This document shows positions 32,833 to 43,364 of a stretch of 64,000 nt of DNA, piece after piece. The stretch spans positions 1,240,001 through 1,304,000 of the forward strand of contig NZ_NPKQ01000002.1 in NCBI RefSeq assembly GCF_008329525.1, written 5' to 3'. Origin of the DNA: Tardiphaga sp. P9-11. Lineage in GTDB: Bacteria; Pseudomonadota; Alphaproteobacteria; Rhizobiales; Xanthobacteraceae. The translations under genes and the position numbers were made by a program. The notes below the pieces were generated by a model. That model did no database searches and was not told the DNA's origin. It saw nothing but the letters and a program-made list of their open reading frames with translations. Position 1 is the first letter of the stretch; each line of letters begins with the position of its first letter.

Positions 32833-34818
32833 ATGCCACGCTTTCGTTTTTCCGTTGGACTTCGTATTTATAGTATAATCGGATTGAGTTTCTGCGGCTT
32901 GATCGGACTGGCCGCGATGCAGACGATCAATCTCAGGGATTCTCTGAAAGAGCAGCGTCAGGAAGAACTGCGGCACCTCACCGAGGTTGCGCTCAGTATT
33001 GCCAAGGAAGAGCACGGCGCATCACTCGATGGTCGCGTCACCGATGACGTTGCCCGCAAACAGGCTGCCGAGCGAATTTCAAAACTGCGCTACGGCAATG
33101 GCGATTATTTCTGGATCAATGACTTTGGTCCACGCATGATCATGCATCCGACCAAGCCTGAGCTGAACACGCAGGATCTCGGCTCCATGAAGGATCCCGC
33201 CGGCAAACTGCTGTTCGTTGAATTCGTGAAGGTCGTTAACGCAAGCGGCGCCGGTTTCGTGGACTACCAATGGCCCAAACCCGGCAAAGCTGCGCCGCAA
33301 CCGAAGCTGTCTTATGTGGCAGGCTTCCAGCCATGGCAGTGGGTGATCGGCACCGGCGTTTATATCGATGATCTCGAAGCTCAGCTTTGGAACAGCGAAA
33401 AAAACCTGATGATCGCCATTCTGGCCGTCGTTGCGCTGCTCGGCACGGTGACGCTGATCATCGCTCGCCGGATGTCGTCTGCACTTGTGGCCATGACCCG
33501 GTCGGTCACGAAGCTCGGCGAAGGCGACTTCACCGTCAGGCTCGCTGGCCTCAACCGTAGCGACGAGCTTGGTGACATGGCACGCTCGATCGAGCAGTTC
33601 AAGATCAAGGCAGCCGAAAAGGCTCAAGCGGAGGCCAGGCTTGAAGAAGAGCGTCGCCACAGTGCCGAACAGAGCAAGGCGCGCGCGTTACAGGAGATGG
33701 CCGAGACCGTCGAGCGCGAAACCAACGTCGCGGTGGGTGAAGTAGCCGCCGGAACCGAGCGGATGAGCGGCAGCGCTGTGCTGATGAGCGACAGCGCCGT
33801 CATGCTCGGAGAGAACAGTAGTAGCGTTGCTGCCGCAGCGGAGGAAGCGCTCGCCAATGCGCAAACCGTCGCGAAGGCGTCGTCCCAACTGAGTTCGTCG
33901 ATCGCGGAAATCGCCACGCAGGTGAACTCCTCGCGTTCGTTGACCCTGGAAGCCGTCACCGCATCCGGTCACGCCCAGGCGACGATCGGAAAGCTGTCGG
34001 AGGCCGCGACCAAGGTCGGCACGGTGACCAACCTGATCAATGAGATCGCCAGCCAAACCAATCTTCTGGCACTCAACGCGACCATCGAAGCCGCACGGGC
34101 GGGTGAAGCGGGCCGTGGCTTCGCCGTGGTCGCCTCGGAAGTCAAATCGCTAGCTCAACAGACCGCCAAGGCGACAAGCGAGATCGCACTGCAGATCACT
34201 GAGATCCAGGAAGCCACCTTGGCATCGGTCGCATCGATCAACCTGATTGGTGACGTGATCCGCAAGGTTGAAGCAGTATCCTCGGTTATCGCAGCGGCAG
34301 TCGAAGAGCAGAATATCGTGACCGAGGAGATCTCCCGTACCGTCGAAGAGACCTCGCATGCCGCTCGCGAGGTTGCAGCCCAGATCTCCACCGTCTCGAA
34401 CGAAGCGATCGAAACCGGCCGGCGCGCCGCGGAAATCCGCGACGGATCGGCCGATATCGCGATCAAGATCGATCAGTTGCGCGCCACGCTGGTACGGGTC
34501 ATTCGTACATCCACAAGCGACGTCGATCGGCGAACCTCGATCCGCCTCGAGATCGGCCGCCGCGGCAAACTTATGCTGCATGGCCGCTCCATCGATGTGA
34601 CGGTGCGTGACCTTTCATTGGGCGGCGCGATGATCGACGAGAACATTGCCGCCGCCAACGTCGGGGCGCCGATGACTTTGACCATCGACGGGATCGGCGC
34701 CGAACTGGGCGGCATCGTCACACGCAAGGATGCCGCTTCGACCTTGCTCTCGTTCACGCTAACGCCCGCCGCAAAAAAGGCTGTCGGCGAGTACGTCCAA
34801 CTGCGTCGCGCGGCCTGA
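32833..34818 (+). CDS. Methyl-accepting chemotaxis protein with C-terminal PilZ domain
   Basis: 661-residue chemoreceptor. Order: membrane helix at about 12-30, periplasmic single Cache domain (about 35-185; [38 protein letters not shown]), second helix about 192-210, HAMP (212-260), signalling domain around 300-545 with the hairpin tip [20 protein letters not shown], and a C-terminal PilZ domain from about 562 with the c-di-GMP signature RRTSIR and DLSLGG. It should sense a small carboxylate, signal to CheA, and be modulated by c-di-GMP. Monocistronic; the 205 bp upstream contains no other gene. No CWxxF-type methyl pentapeptide is present at the C-terminus. Confidence 0.93.
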   Translation: MPRFRFSVGLRIYSIIGLSFCGLIGLAAMQTINLRDSLKEQRQEELRHLTEVALSIAKEEHGASLDGRVTDDVARKQAAERISKLRYGNGDYFWINDFGPRMIMHPTKPELNTQDLGSMKDPAGKLLFVEFVKVVNASGAGFVDYQWPKPGKAAPQPKLSYVAGFQPWQWVIGTGVYIDDLEAQLWNSEKNLMIAILAVVALLGTVTLIIARRMSSALVAMTRSVTKLGEGDFTVRLAGLNRSDELGDMARSIEQFKIKAAEKAQAEARLEEERRHSAEQSKARALQEMAETVERETNVAVGEVAAGTERMSGSAVLMSDSAVMLGENSSSVAAAAEEALANAQTVAKASSQLSSSIAEIATQVNSSRSLTLEAVTASGHAQATIGKLSEAATKVGTVTNLINEIASQTNLLALNATIEAARAGEAGRGFAVVASEVKSLAQQTAKATSEIALQITEIQEATLASVASINLIGDVIRKVEAVSSVIAAAVEEQNIVTEEISRTVEETSHAAREVAAQISTVSNEAIETGRRAAEIRDGSADIAIKIDQLRATLVRVIRTSTSDVDRRTSIRLEIGRRGKLMLHGRSIDVTVRDLSLGGAMIDENIAAANVGAPMTLTIDGIGAELGGIVTRKDAASTLLSFTLTPAAKKAVGEYVQLRRAA

Positions 34819-34839
34819 GGCCGGCGCCCCAATCCGCTT

Positions 34840-34863
34840 CGACCGGCACTTTCGTGCCGGTCG
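34840..34863. terminator. Hairpin downstream of the chemoreceptor gene
   Basis: Perfect 10-bp stem (CGACCGGCAC/GTGCCGGTCG, loop TTTC) 21 bp after the stop codon; no T-run, so weak evidence for termination. Confidence 0.4.
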
Positions 34864-34961
34864 ATCTGAGGATTCATCTCCCCTGTCTTGAACGCATTCC
34901 AGCCCCGCCGCGACCAAGGTGAGCTGGCCCGGATCTGGCCGCTTCACCTTGCGAGACGTCC

Positions 34962-35600
34962 ATGGCCCGCGTGTTTCCGATCACCGCCCTCACCGCAGCC
35001 CTTCTGGTTTCAGCCGTTGCTGGCAGCGCTGCTCGCGCCGAGGACGAGCCGGTCAAGGTCGATGCGGTGAAGGCAGCCGAATTCAACAAGCGCATGTTTG
35101 CCGGCTCGCTGGGTCCGAAGCTGAGCTATGCCTGCTTCGTCCGGCGCTATGACGCCGAGCATCTGGCACGGCATCCCAAACAGAAGGTCAGCACCATGAA
35201 GCTGCTGGTCGTCGCCGGGCATCCGCCCGAGGAAAGCTATACGCCCTACTCGTTCCGGCTCGGATTCAAATATCGCCATCGCAAAGGCGACTGGGATTCC
35301 AGCGGCTCTTGCGGCCAGATCCAGGATACCGACAAGGGCCAGGAAGTGAAATTCGCTTGCAGCGTCGATTGCGATGGCGGCGGCATTGGGATCGGCCTGG
35401 CCAAAGAAAACGACGCGACGCTGGTCCGCGTCGAGCGGGTCCGCATCTGGCAGAACAGCAAGCCCGATGAAGAACCCGGCACCGACGCGCTCACCGGCGG
35501 CGAAGACGACAAGATTTTCCGGCTCGACCGCACGGACCTGAAGGAATGTGAATCGTTGATCACGGACCGCAAGGAACTCGCAGCGATGCGCAGCAAGTGA
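34962..35600 (+). CDS. Exported conserved hypothetical protein
   Basis: 212-residue protein with a Sec signal peptide (MARVFPITALTAALLVSAVA, cleavage near AARAED at about residue 26). The mature part has four Cys residues (YACFVRRY, SGSCGQ, KFACSVDCDGGG) and a mixed beta pattern. I do not recognise a family. It is followed directly by a DsrE-like gene whose upstream alternative GTG overlaps its stop, so the two probably form an operon and both act in the periplasm. Confidence 0.75.
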   Translation: MARVFPITALTAALLVSAVAGSAARAEDEPVKVDAVKAAEFNKRMFAGSLGPKLSYACFVRRYDAEHLARHPKQKVSTMKLLVVAGHPPEESYTPYSFRLGFKYRHRKGDWDSSGSCGQIQDTDKGQEVKFACSVDCDGGGIGIGLAKENDATLVRVERVRIWQNSKPDEEPGTDALTGGEDDKIFRLDRTDLKECESLITDRKELAAMRSK

Positions 35601-35629
35601 GCGCGATTGACGCCAAACCGGAGCAGGTC

Positions 35630-36082
35630 ATGAACCGACGCAGCCTATTGTGTACCGCCCTGTCGTCGGTCGGCGCGGGATTATTGGCATCGCGAGCGAA
35701 TGCCGTGACGGCCGACGAGAAACCGCCCGCCAAGCTGAAGGTCGCCTATCATCTCGCCGATGCTGATCGGGTTAGCTTTGCGCTCGGCAATATCCAAAAT
35801 CATTTCGACGGCGTCGGCGGCCCTGACAATGTCACCATCGCACTGGTCGTGCTCGGCCCGGCGCTGCGCGCCTTCGCGCTGACCCAGGCCAATCCCGATA
35901 TGACCAGCCGGGTCGCGAAGTTCGCCAAGGCCGGCCTGCAGATGGCCGCTTGCGCCAATACAATGAGAGCGCAGGAGGTAACGCTCACCCAGCTGCAGCC
36001 GGGTTTCACCATTGCCGACCGAGGCGGCGTGGTCAAAATCGCAGAGCTGCAGTCGCAAGGGTATCTCTATATTCGACCGTAG
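35630..36082 (+). CDS. Exported DsrE-family protein
   Basis: 150-residue protein with a twin-arginine-like N-terminus (MNRRSLLCTALSSVGAGLL) followed by a DsrE/DsrF-like domain (KLKVAYHLADADRVSFALGN, IALVVLGPALRAF, and a conserved Cys in the motif QMAACANTM). DsrE proteins bind or transfer sulfur; exported versions are common but poorly defined. The ATG at 35630 with GGAG six bases upstream is preferred; a GTG at 35597 that overlaps the previous stop would add 11 residues. Paired with the upstream exported protein. Confidence 0.8.
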   Translation: MNRRSLLCTALSSVGAGLLASRANAVTADEKPPAKLKVAYHLADADRVSFALGNIQNHFDGVGGPDNVTIALVVLGPALRAFALTQANPDMTSRVAKFAKAGLQMAACANTMRAQEVTLTQLQPGFTIADRGGVVKIAELQSQGYLYIRP

Positions 36083-36122
36083 CCCGGACGAAGCGCAGCG
36101 CGATCCAGGCTGGAAAGCGTGA

Positions 36123-36344
36123 TCAGAAGTCGGGGCGAAGGACCGACAACAGGTATTCCAACGCATCTGATTCCGTCGGAAAGTGGCGGATGCCGGACTC
36201 AAGGCCGCGCTCGCTGTAAAATACGGTCCATTTTGTGTCGCGCGTCTCCAGTACGTGGCACTCGTCGCGACGATGGTCCAGACCGAATGATCGCGGATCG
36301 ATATTCCGCGTTCGGGCGGCCTCCAAAAACTCATCCTTGGTCAT
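36123..36344 (-). CDS. Small immunity-like hypothetical protein
   Basis: 73-residue acidic protein (MTKDEFLEAARTRNIDPRSF, then LETRDTKWTVFYSERG and DALEYLLSVL). The pattern of a short helix, a two-strand W-x-V-x-Y-S-E-R-G hairpin and a C-terminal helix is reminiscent of small immunity proteins of polymorphic toxin systems; I cannot assign a family with certainty. The start at 36344 has AAGGG seven bases upstream; a longer start at 36413 is possible. An overlapping upstream minus-strand frame (36331-36612) looks like a toxin tail remnant. Confidence 0.5.
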   Translation of the reverse strand: MTKDEFLEAARTRNIDPRSFGLDHRRDECHVLETRDTKWTVFYSERGLESGIRHFPTESDALEYLLSVLRPDF

Positions 36345-36598
36345 CGATCGCCCTTCGCATAAGTGCTCCGACAGCGTCTCCGGCGGAAACAGCCTCATAA
36401 ATCCGACGCACAAAATTTACACAATCGTCATTTCGCGCACCGGGTCCGCCGAACACGGAATTGCGATCCGGCTCCCACGGCCAGAATGGAACCGTTCGGC
36501 TTGCCATGCGTAGGGGTTTGGGGCGATCATTGGAACCGGGCCGCGGCACGTTCACGCGGCAATCGGCCTTTTGATAATTGTAAGCAGAACAAGGCATC

Positions 36599-39451
36599 AT
36601 GAATCCCGTCAAAGCACTCGAATCCCATGGTCAGGCCGTCTGGCTGGACTTCCTCGCCCGCGGCTTCGTCGCCAAAGGCGACCTCAAGAAGCTGATCGAC
36701 ACCGACGCCGTGAAGGGCGTGACGTCGAACCCGGCGATCTTCGAGAAGGCGATCGGAAGTTCGGACGAATATGATGCCCCGATTGCCGAGGCGCTGAAGT
36801 CAGGTGACAAGTCGCCTGCCGACCTGTTCGAGCACATCGCCGTCGAGGACATCCAGCACGCCGCCGATGTGCTGAAGCCGGTCTATGACAAGATGAAGGG
36901 CGACGATGGCTTCGTCAGCCTCGAAGTCTCGCCCTATCTCGCCAATGACACCAGGGGCACCGTCATCGAGGCCCAGCGCCTCTGGGCCAGCGTCAAGCGC
37001 CCGAACCTGATGGTGAAGGTGCCGGCGACGCCGGAGGGGCTGCCCGCGATCCAGCAACTGATCGGCGAAGGCATCAGCATCAATGTGACGCTGCTGTTCG
37101 CGCAGAAGACCTATGTCGAGGTGGCCGAGGCCTATCTCAACGGTCTCGAAAAGTATGTCGCCGGTGGCGGCGATCCCTCCCATGTGGCCAGCGTCGCCTC
37201 TTTCTTCGTCAGCCGCATCGATGCGCAGGTCGACAAGCAGCTCGACGACAAGATCGCCAAGGCCAACGATCCCTCCGAGAAGGCCCGGCTTGGGGATCTC
37301 AAGGGCAAGGTCGCCATCGCCAATGCCAAGCTGGCCTATCAGGAATATCTGACACTGTTCGCCGGGCCGCGCTGGGAGAAACTGGCCGCCAAGGGCGCCA
37401 AGCCGCAGCGGCTGCTCTGGGCCTCCACCGGCGTGAAGAGCAAGGACTATCGCGACACGCTCTATGTGGAAGAGCTGATCGGCAAGAACACCGTCAACAC
37501 CGTGCCGCCCGCCACGCTGGACGCGTTCCGCGACCACGGCGAGGTGCGCGACAGCCTTGAAGAGGATGTCGAGGATGCGAAGAAGGTGCTGGCCGATCTC
37601 GCCAAAACCGGCATTTCGCTCGATGCGATCACGACCCATCTCGTCGAGGACGGCGTCAAGCTGTTCGCCGACGCGGCCGACAAGCTCTATGGCGCGGTGG
37701 CGCACAAGCGCGCCACGTCGCTGGGTAACGGGATCGGATCTCAGAAGCTGGCACTCAGCGACGGCATCACGAAGAAGGTCGAGACCTCCACCGAAGACTG
37801 GCGCGCAGCTGCTAAAATTCGCCGGCTCTGGCACAAGGACAAGTCGGTCTGGACCGGCGCGGACGAAGACAAGTGGCTGGGCTGGCTGAACAGCGTCTTT
37901 GACGAGAAGGCCAAGCTCGCCGACTACAACGACTTCGCCAAATGGGTGAAGGCAGAGGGATTCACCGACGCGGTGGTGCTCGGCATGGGCGGCTCGAGCC
38001 TGGGTCCGGAAGTGCTGGCACAGACCTTCGCCAAGGTATCGGGATTCCCGAAACTGCATGTGCTGGATTCCACCGATCCCGCCCAGGTACGCGCCATGGG
38101 CGCCGCGGTGAAGATCGCGACCACGCTGTTCATCGTCTCCAGCAAGTCCGGTGGCACCACCGAGCCGAATGTGATGAAGAACTATTTCTTCGAGGAAGTG
38201 ACCAAGGCGGTCGGCGCCGACAAGGCCGGCGGCCATTTCGTCGCCGTCACCGATCCCGGCTCGTCGCTTGAGAAGGTCGCCAAGACGCAGAAATTCGCGC
38301 GCATCTTCCATGGCGATCCGACCATCGGCGGCCGCTACTCCGTGCTGTCGCCCTTCGGGCTCGTGCCCGCAGCAGCCGCAGGCGTCGACCTCACCAAACT
38401 GCTGGATCTCACGCTGTCGATGGTGCGTTCCTGCGGACCGGACGTGCCGCCCGCCGAAAATCCCGGCGTCCAGCTCGGACTCGCGATGGGCAATGCTGGT
38501 CTGGACGGCCGCGACAAGGTGACGATCCTCTCATCCAAGAAGATCGCCGATTTCGGCGCATGGGCCGAACAGCTCATCGCCGAATCCACCGGCAAGGACG
38601 GCAAGGGCCTGATCCCGATCGATGGCGAGACGCTGGGTGAGCCCTCCGTCTATGGCACCGATCGCTTCTTCATCGACCTGCGCACGTCAGGCGAAGACGA
38701 CAAGGGGCATGACGACAGACTTGCGGCACTGGAGAAAGCTGGTCATCCCGTTGCGCGCATCGTGATGCCGTCCATCGACCATCTCGGCCAGGAATTCTTC
38801 CGCTTCGAGATCGCGACAGCCGTCGCGGGATCGATTTTGGGCATCAACCCGTTCAACCAGCCGGATGTCGAGGCCGCCAAGATCAAGACACGCGAGCTGA
38901 CGGAAGCCTTCGAGAAGACCGGATCGCTGCCGCCGGAAACACCCGTCGTGTCGTCGAAGGACGTCGACCTCTACACCGACGACAGCAATGCCGAACTGCT
39001 GAAGAAGGCCGGTGCCAATGGCGATCTGACGTCGTGGCTGAAAGCGCATTTCCGCCGCGTGACGCCCGGCGATTACGTCGCCCTGCTCGCTTATGTCGAA
39101 CGCGACGGCGCGCATATCGACACGCTGCAGCAGATGCGGATGGCGGTGCGCGACAAGAAGAAGGTCGCCACCTGCGCCGAATTCGGACCGCGCTTCCTGC
39201 ACTCAACCGGTCAGGCCTACAAAGGCGGACCCGATACCGGCGTATTCCTGCAGATCACAGCTGATGATGCCAAGGATCTCGCCATCCCCGATTACCGCGC
39301 GTCGTTCGGTGTCATCAAGGCTGCACAGGCGCGTGGTGACTTCGGCGTACTCACGGATCGCAATCGCCGCGCTTTGCGCGTCCATCTCAAGGGCGATCTC
39401 AAGGCCGGACTTGCTGTTCTCGACAAGGCGATGACTGCCGCATTGAACTAA
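36599..39451 (+). CDS. tal-pgi: Bifunctional transaldolase / glucose-6-phosphate isomerase
   Basis: 950-residue fusion. The N-terminal ~370 residues are transaldolase ([15 protein letters not shown], catalytic Lys near 141 in [11 protein letters not shown]); the C-terminal ~530 residues are phosphoglucose isomerase ([30 protein letters not shown], and [11 protein letters not shown] with the end AKTREL-type region). It connects the pentose phosphate pathway to fructose-6-phosphate/glucose-6-phosphate in the cytoplasm. It is first in a run tal-pgi, gnd, zwf, pgl, gntK, HAD, making a single oxidative-and-nonoxidative hexose phosphate operon. Such fusions are known in Alphaproteobacteria and some others. 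Confidence 0.95.
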   Translation: MNPVKALESHGQAVWLDFLARGFVAKGDLKKLIDTDAVKGVTSNPAIFEKAIGSSDEYDAPIAEALKSGDKSPADLFEHIAVEDIQHAADVLKPVYDKMKGDDGFVSLEVSPYLANDTRGTVIEAQRLWASVKRPNLMVKVPATPEGLPAIQQLIGEGISINVTLLFAQKTYVEVAEAYLNGLEKYVAGGGDPSHVASVASFFVSRIDAQVDKQLDDKIAKANDPSEKARLGDLKGKVAIANAKLAYQEYLTLFAGPRWEKLAAKGAKPQRLLWASTGVKSKDYRDTLYVEELIGKNTVNTVPPATLDAFRDHGEVRDSLEEDVEDAKKVLADLAKTGISLDAITTHLVEDGVKLFADAADKLYGAVAHKRATSLGNGIGSQKLALSDGITKKVETSTEDWRAAAKIRRLWHKDKSVWTGADEDKWLGWLNSVFDEKAKLADYNDFAKWVKAEGFTDAVVLGMGGSSLGPEVLAQTFAKVSGFPKLHVLDSTDPAQVRAMGAAVKIATTLFIVSSKSGGTTEPNVMKNYFFEEVTKAVGADKAGGHFVAVTDPGSSLEKVAKTQKFARIFHGDPTIGGRYSVLSPFGLVPAAAAGVDLTKLLDLTLSMVRSCGPDVPPAENPGVQLGLAMGNAGLDGRDKVTILSSKKIADFGAWAEQLIAESTGKDGKGLIPIDGETLGEPSVYGTDRFFIDLRTSGEDDKGHDDRLAALEKAGHPVARIVMPSIDHLGQEFFRFEIATAVAGSILGINPFNQPDVEAAKIKTRELTEAFEKTGSLPPETPVVSSKDVDLYTDDSNAELLKKAGANGDLTSWLKAHFRRVTPGDYVALLAYVERDGAHIDTLQQMRMAVRDKKKVATCAEFGPRFLHSTGQAYKGGPDTGVFLQITADDAKDLAIPDYRASFGVIKAAQARGDFGVLTDRNRRALRVHLKGDLKAGLAVLDKAMTAALN

Positions 39452-39515
39452 ACGACGACCCGCATGGCCCGGACATTGCTTCGGGTCATGCGCAATCAAT
39501 AAAGGACATCACACA

Positions 39516-40544
39516 ATGCAGCTCGGCATGATCGGTCTCGGCCGAATGGGCGGAAATATTGTCCGCCGCCTGATGAAGAACGGTCACACCGCGGTTGTCT
39601 ATGACAAGGACGCCAAGGCCGTCAGCGGCCTCGCCTCCGAAGGTGCCACCGGCGGATCGTCGCTGGAAGATTTCGTTGGGAAGCTCGACAAGCCGCGCGC
39701 GGTCTGGGTGATGCTGCCCGCCGGCAAGATCACCGAAACCACCATCGATGCGCTGACCAGGCTGCTGGAGCCCGGCGACACCATCATCGATGGCGGCAAC
39801 ACGTTCTGGCAGGACGACGTCCGCCGCGGCAAGGCGCTGAAGGAAAAGGGCCTGTTCTACATCGACGTCGGCACGTCGGGCGGCGTCTGGGGCATCGATC
39901 GCGGCTACTGCATGATGATCGGCGGCGACAAGACCGTGGTCGACCGGCTCGATCCGATCTTCAAGACATTGGCGCCGGGCATCGGCGACATTCCGCGCAC
40001 GCCGGGCCGCGACAACCGCGATCCGCGCATCGAGAACGGCTATATCCATGCCGGCCCGGTCGGCGCCGGACACTTCGTCAAGATGGTCCATAACGGCATC
40101 GAGTACGGATTGATGCAGGCCTATGCCGAAGGCTTCGACATCATGAAGAATGCCAATATTGAGGCGCTGCCGGAGGCGCATCGCTTCGATCTCAATCTGC
40201 CCGATATCGCCGAAGTTTGGCGCCGCGGCAGCGTGATCCCGTCATGGCTGCTCGACCTCACATCATCCGCGCTGGCCAAGAACGAGACGCTTGATACTTA
40301 TTCGGGCTTCGTCGAGGATTCCGGCGAAGGCCGCTGGACGGTCAATGCCGCCATCGACGAGGCTGTGCCCGCCGAAGTGCTCACGGCGGCGCTGTTTGCG
40401 CGGTTCCGGTCGCGCAAGGAACACACATTTGCAGAGAAGATTCTATCCGCGATGCGCGCCGGTTTCGGCGGCCACAAAGAGCCCGATCAGCATCCGGATC
40501 CAAAACGGCAGGACGCGCCTGATATTATCAAACCAAAGGCGTAG
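39516..40544 (+). CDS. gnd: 6-phosphogluconate dehydrogenase, decarboxylating (short type)
   Basis: 342-residue enzyme converting 6-phosphogluconate to ribulose-5-phosphate with NAD(P). Rossmann motif [13 protein letters not shown] at the N-terminus; substrate segments [10 protein letters not shown] and [20 protein letters not shown] with the catalytic Lys. The ~340-residue length belongs to the short, often NAD-preferring GndA/YqeC class rather than the 470-residue Gnd. Starts 64 bp after tal-pgi with AAAGGA as RBS and is 5 bp from zwf. Confidence 0.95.
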   Translation: MQLGMIGLGRMGGNIVRRLMKNGHTAVVYDKDAKAVSGLASEGATGGSSLEDFVGKLDKPRAVWVMLPAGKITETTIDALTRLLEPGDTIIDGGNTFWQDDVRRGKALKEKGLFYIDVGTSGGVWGIDRGYCMMIGGDKTVVDRLDPIFKTLAPGIGDIPRTPGRDNRDPRIENGYIHAGPVGAGHFVKMVHNGIEYGLMQAYAEGFDIMKNANIEALPEAHRFDLNLPDIAEVWRRGSVIPSWLLDLTSSALAKNETLDTYSGFVEDSGEGRWTVNAAIDEAVPAEVLTAALFARFRSRKEHTFAEKILSAMRAGFGGHKEPDQHPDPKRQDAPDIIKPKA

Positions 40545-40549
40545 CCCGC

Positions 40550-42073
40550 ATGACCGAGATACAAGCTCCAGGCCTTGCCAAATCCAAGAAGCCAGACCCT
40601 TGCGCATTCGTGATCTTCGGCGTCACCGGCGATCTCGCGCACCGGCTGGTCATCGCGGCGCTTTATAACCTGCAAGCGTCCGATCTTCTGCCGGAGAAAT
40701 TCTGCGTCGTCGGCATCGCCCGCAAGGACATGACCGGCGCCGAATTGCGCGACGACCTGATGAAGGGCCTCAAGCAATATGCGACGCGCCCGGTCGATGA
40801 CGCCATCGCGCAAAAACTGCTGAATTGCGTCACCTGCATCGAGGCCGATCCGAGCGATCCGGAGAGCTTTGACAAGATGCGCGACGACCTCGACAAGCTC
40901 GAGGAAGCGCGCGGCACCGGCGGCAATCGTCTGTTCTATCTGGCAACGCCGCCATCGGCCTTCGCGCCAATCGCGCGTCAACTCGGTCGCACCGGCATGC
41001 TGAAGGAAAATGGTTGCTGGCGTCGCCTTGTGGTCGAGAAGCCGTTCGGCACCGACCTCGCCTCCGCCAAAGCGCTGAACAACGAACTGCTCAGCCTGAT
41101 GAACGAACAGCAGATCTACCGGATCGATCACTATCTCGGCAAGGAGACGGTGCAGAACATCCTGGTGCTGCGCTTTGCCAATGGCATGTTCGAGCCGATC
41201 TGGAATCGCAACCATATCGATCACGTGCAGATCACCGTGGACGAGAAACTCGGCGTTGGCCATCGCGGCTCGTTCTACGACGCCACCGGCGCGCTGCGCG
41301 ACATGGTGCCGAACCATCTGTTTCAATTGCTATCGCTGGTGGCCATGGAACCGCCCGCGCGGTTCGAGGCCAATGCTGTGCGCTCCGAGAAAGCCGAAGT
41401 GCTCGCCGCGGTCACCACTCAGACCGAAGCCGAAGCGCTGCATAATTCGGTGCGCGCGCAATATGTCGCCGGCCATGTCGGCGATACCGACATTGGTGAT
41501 TATCTGAAGACCAAGGACGTCAAGGAAGGCAGCACCACCGAGACATATGCGGCGATGAAACTGTCGATCGACAACTGGCGCTGGGCCGGCGTTCCCTTCT
41601 ATCTGCGCACCGGCAAGGCCCTCGGCATCAAACGCACCGAAGTCGCGATCAAGTTCAAGCAGGCGCCCTTCGCGATGTTCCGCGACATGTCGGTGGAAAG
41701 CCTCGCGGAGAATTTCCTCGTCATCGCGGTGGAGCCGAACGAAGGCATCTCGCTGAAATTCAACACCAAGGTGCCCGGCCCTGCCGTGGAGATCGACGGC
41801 GTCGAGATGAAGTTCCGCTACAAGGACTACTTCCAGGCCGCGCCGGCGACGGGATACGAGACGCTGATCTATGACTGCATGATCGGCGACAACATCCTGT
41901 TCCAGCGCGCCGACAGCGTGGAAGCCGGCTGGCGTGCCGTGCAACCGTTCCTCGATGCCTGGAAGAAGGCCGGCAAGGACGGGCTGAAGACCTACAACGC
42001 CGGCAGCGAAGGTCCCGAAGAAGCCAACGACCTGCTCAAGCGCGACGGTCGTAGCTGGCGCGTACTGAGCTGA
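40550..42073 (+). CDS. zwf: Glucose-6-phosphate 1-dehydrogenase
   Basis: 507-residue entry enzyme of the oxidative pentose phosphate and Entner-Doudoroff pathways: glucose-6-phosphate to 6-phosphogluconolactone. The nucleotide site VIFGVTGDLAHRLVIAALYNL and the active-site signature RIDHYLGKE (about 188-196) are intact, as is the conserved EKPFGTD. Note Ala-His where many enzymes read Ala-Lys-Arg after GDL, a known variation. Closely packed between gnd and pgl, so the order follows the pathway. Confidence 0.95.
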   Translation: MTEIQAPGLAKSKKPDPCAFVIFGVTGDLAHRLVIAALYNLQASDLLPEKFCVVGIARKDMTGAELRDDLMKGLKQYATRPVDDAIAQKLLNCVTCIEADPSDPESFDKMRDDLDKLEEARGTGGNRLFYLATPPSAFAPIARQLGRTGMLKENGCWRRLVVEKPFGTDLASAKALNNELLSLMNEQQIYRIDHYLGKETVQNILVLRFANGMFEPIWNRNHIDHVQITVDEKLGVGHRGSFYDATGALRDMVPNHLFQLLSLVAMEPPARFEANAVRSEKAEVLAAVTTQTEAEALHNSVRAQYVAGHVGDTDIGDYLKTKDVKEGSTTETYAAMKLSIDNWRWAGVPFYLRTGKALGIKRTEVAIKFKQAPFAMFRDMSVESLAENFLVIAVEPNEGISLKFNTKVPGPAVEIDGVEMKFRYKDYFQAAPATGYETLIYDCMIGDNILFQRADSVEAGWRAVQPFLDAWKKAGKDGLKTYNAGSEGPEEANDLLKRDGRSWRVLS

Positions 42074-42077
42074 CGTC

Positions 42078-42818
42078 ATGGCAGCGCCCAATCGCCATAT
42101 CGTCGTGGTCGAGGATGCGGCGGCTCTCGCAGAAGCCGCAGCCGAGCGGCTGATCGAGCGCATTGAAGCCAATCCCGGCCGCATCGCCATCTGCATGACC
42201 GGCGGATCGAGCCCCAAGCGGCTCTATGAGTTGCTCGCGACCGAACCCTATCGCAGCGAAATCCCCTGGGACCGCGTGCACTGGTTCATCGGCGACGACC
42301 GCTTCGTGCCGTCCGGCGATCCCAACAACAATATGACAATGGCGCGAACTGCGTTCCTCGACGCCTGCGCGCCGCCGGCGAATGTGCACGCGATCAAGAC
42401 CGATGCAGCGAATCCGGATGAAGGCGCCGCGCTCTATGCGCGCGAGCTGCAGTCTTTCTACGGCACCGACAAGCTCGATCAAGCCAAACCGCTGTTCGAT
42501 CTGGTACTGCTCGGCGTCGGCCCCGACGGCCACGTGGCCTCGCTGTTTCCCGGCTACCCCGCCATCGAGGTAACAGACCGCTGGGTTGTCGGCGTGCCCG
42601 AAGCCCATGTGAAGCCGTTCGTGCCGCGCGTCAGCCTGACGCTGCCGGCACTGGCCTCATGCCGCGAGATGCTGTTCCTGATGAGCGGCGAGGACAAGCG
42701 CACGATCCTGACGCGCGTGTTAAAGGGCGAGGATCTACCGGCCAACCGCGCGCGGTCGGACGGCGAAACCGTGTGGCTGTGCGACAAGGCCGCCCTGCCG
42801 GACGACGCGCGTGGCTGA
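42078..42818 (+). CDS. pgl: 6-phosphogluconolactonase
   Basis: 246-residue enzyme hydrolysing 6-phosphogluconolactone. Family motifs: CMTGGSSPKRLYELLA, WDRVHWFIGDDRFVP and the signature LLGVGPDGHVASLFPG. It starts 4 bp after zwf and overlaps gntK by 8 bp, so it is translationally linked to both neighbours. Confidence 0.94.
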   Translation: MAAPNRHIVVVEDAAALAEAAAERLIERIEANPGRIAICMTGGSSPKRLYELLATEPYRSEIPWDRVHWFIGDDRFVPSGDPNNNMTMARTAFLDACAPPANVHAIKTDAANPDEGAALYARELQSFYGTDKLDQAKPLFDLVLLGVGPDGHVASLFPGYPAIEVTDRWVVGVPEAHVKPFVPRVSLTLPALASCREMLFLMSGEDKRTILTRVLKGEDLPANRARSDGETVWLCDKAALPDDARG

Positions 42819-43353
42819 CACCGCGCCCAAGACTCTGGCACCCAAGACCCTGACACCCAAGGCTCTGGTGGTGATGGGCGTCTCCAGCTCGGGCAAGAGC
42901 ACGATCGCGAAGGCGCTTGCTGAACGCCTCGGCTGGCGCTTCGCCGATGGCGACGATTTTCACCCGAAGGCGAATGTCGAGAAGCAGCGCCAGGGCCAGC
43001 CGCTCACCGACGACGATCGCTGGCCCTGGCTGCAGAGCATTGCCGACGAGATCAATCGCGCCACCGCGTCCGGCGAGAAAATCGTGATTGCCTGTTCTGC
43101 GCTCAAGCGCACCTATCGTGATCTGCTGTTGCACGGCCGCGACGACATTCGCATCGTCTATCTCGACGGCTCCAGGGAGTTGATCGCCAAGCGCATGGCC
43201 GCGCGGAAGAATCACTTCATGCCGCCGACGCTGCTCGACAGCCAGTTCAGGACGCTTGAAGTCCCTGACCTAGACGAGCGCCCGATCAAGGTATCCATCG
43301 ATGACGATGTCGATAGCATCATCTCCGCCATCATCCGCCAACTGCCGACCTGA
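42811..43353 (+). CDS. gntK: Gluconokinase
   Basis: 180-residue P-loop kinase phosphorylating gluconate to 6-phosphogluconate. Walker A GVSSSGKST at 23-31, then FADGDDFHPKANVEKQRQG and CSALKRTYRDLL, typical of GntK. The start is GTG at 42811, within the end of pgl. The N-terminal ~18 residues are a low-complexity extension encoded by three tandem 15-bp units (APKTL-type repeats). Gluconate could arise from periplasmic glucose oxidation by PQQ enzymes, linking it to the PQQ locus at 24-31 kb. Confidence 0.92.
   Translation: MADTAPKTLAPKTLTPKALVVMGVSSSGKSTIAKALAERLGWRFADGDDFHPKANVEKQRQGQPLTDDDRWPWLQSIADEINRATASGEKIVIACSALKRTYRDLLLHGRDDIRIVYLDGSRELIAKRMAARKNHFMPPTLLDSQFRTLEVPDLDERPIKVSIDDDVDSIISAIIRQLPT
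42826..42870 (+). repeat. Three tandem 15-bp repeats at the start of gntK
   Basis: Units CCCAAGACTCTGGCA, CCCAAGACCCTGACA and CCCAAGGCTCTGGTG encode repeated PKTLA/PKTLT/PKALV. In frame and before the P-loop, so length changes would alter only the N-terminal extension. Confidence 0.8.
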
Positions 43354-43364
43354 AGGATCAGACC

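Noticed and set aside
36800-38311. 503-residue minus-strand frame inside tal-pgi
   Set aside because: Antisense to a well-supported fusion enzyme; GC-rich codon bias creates long antisense frames here.
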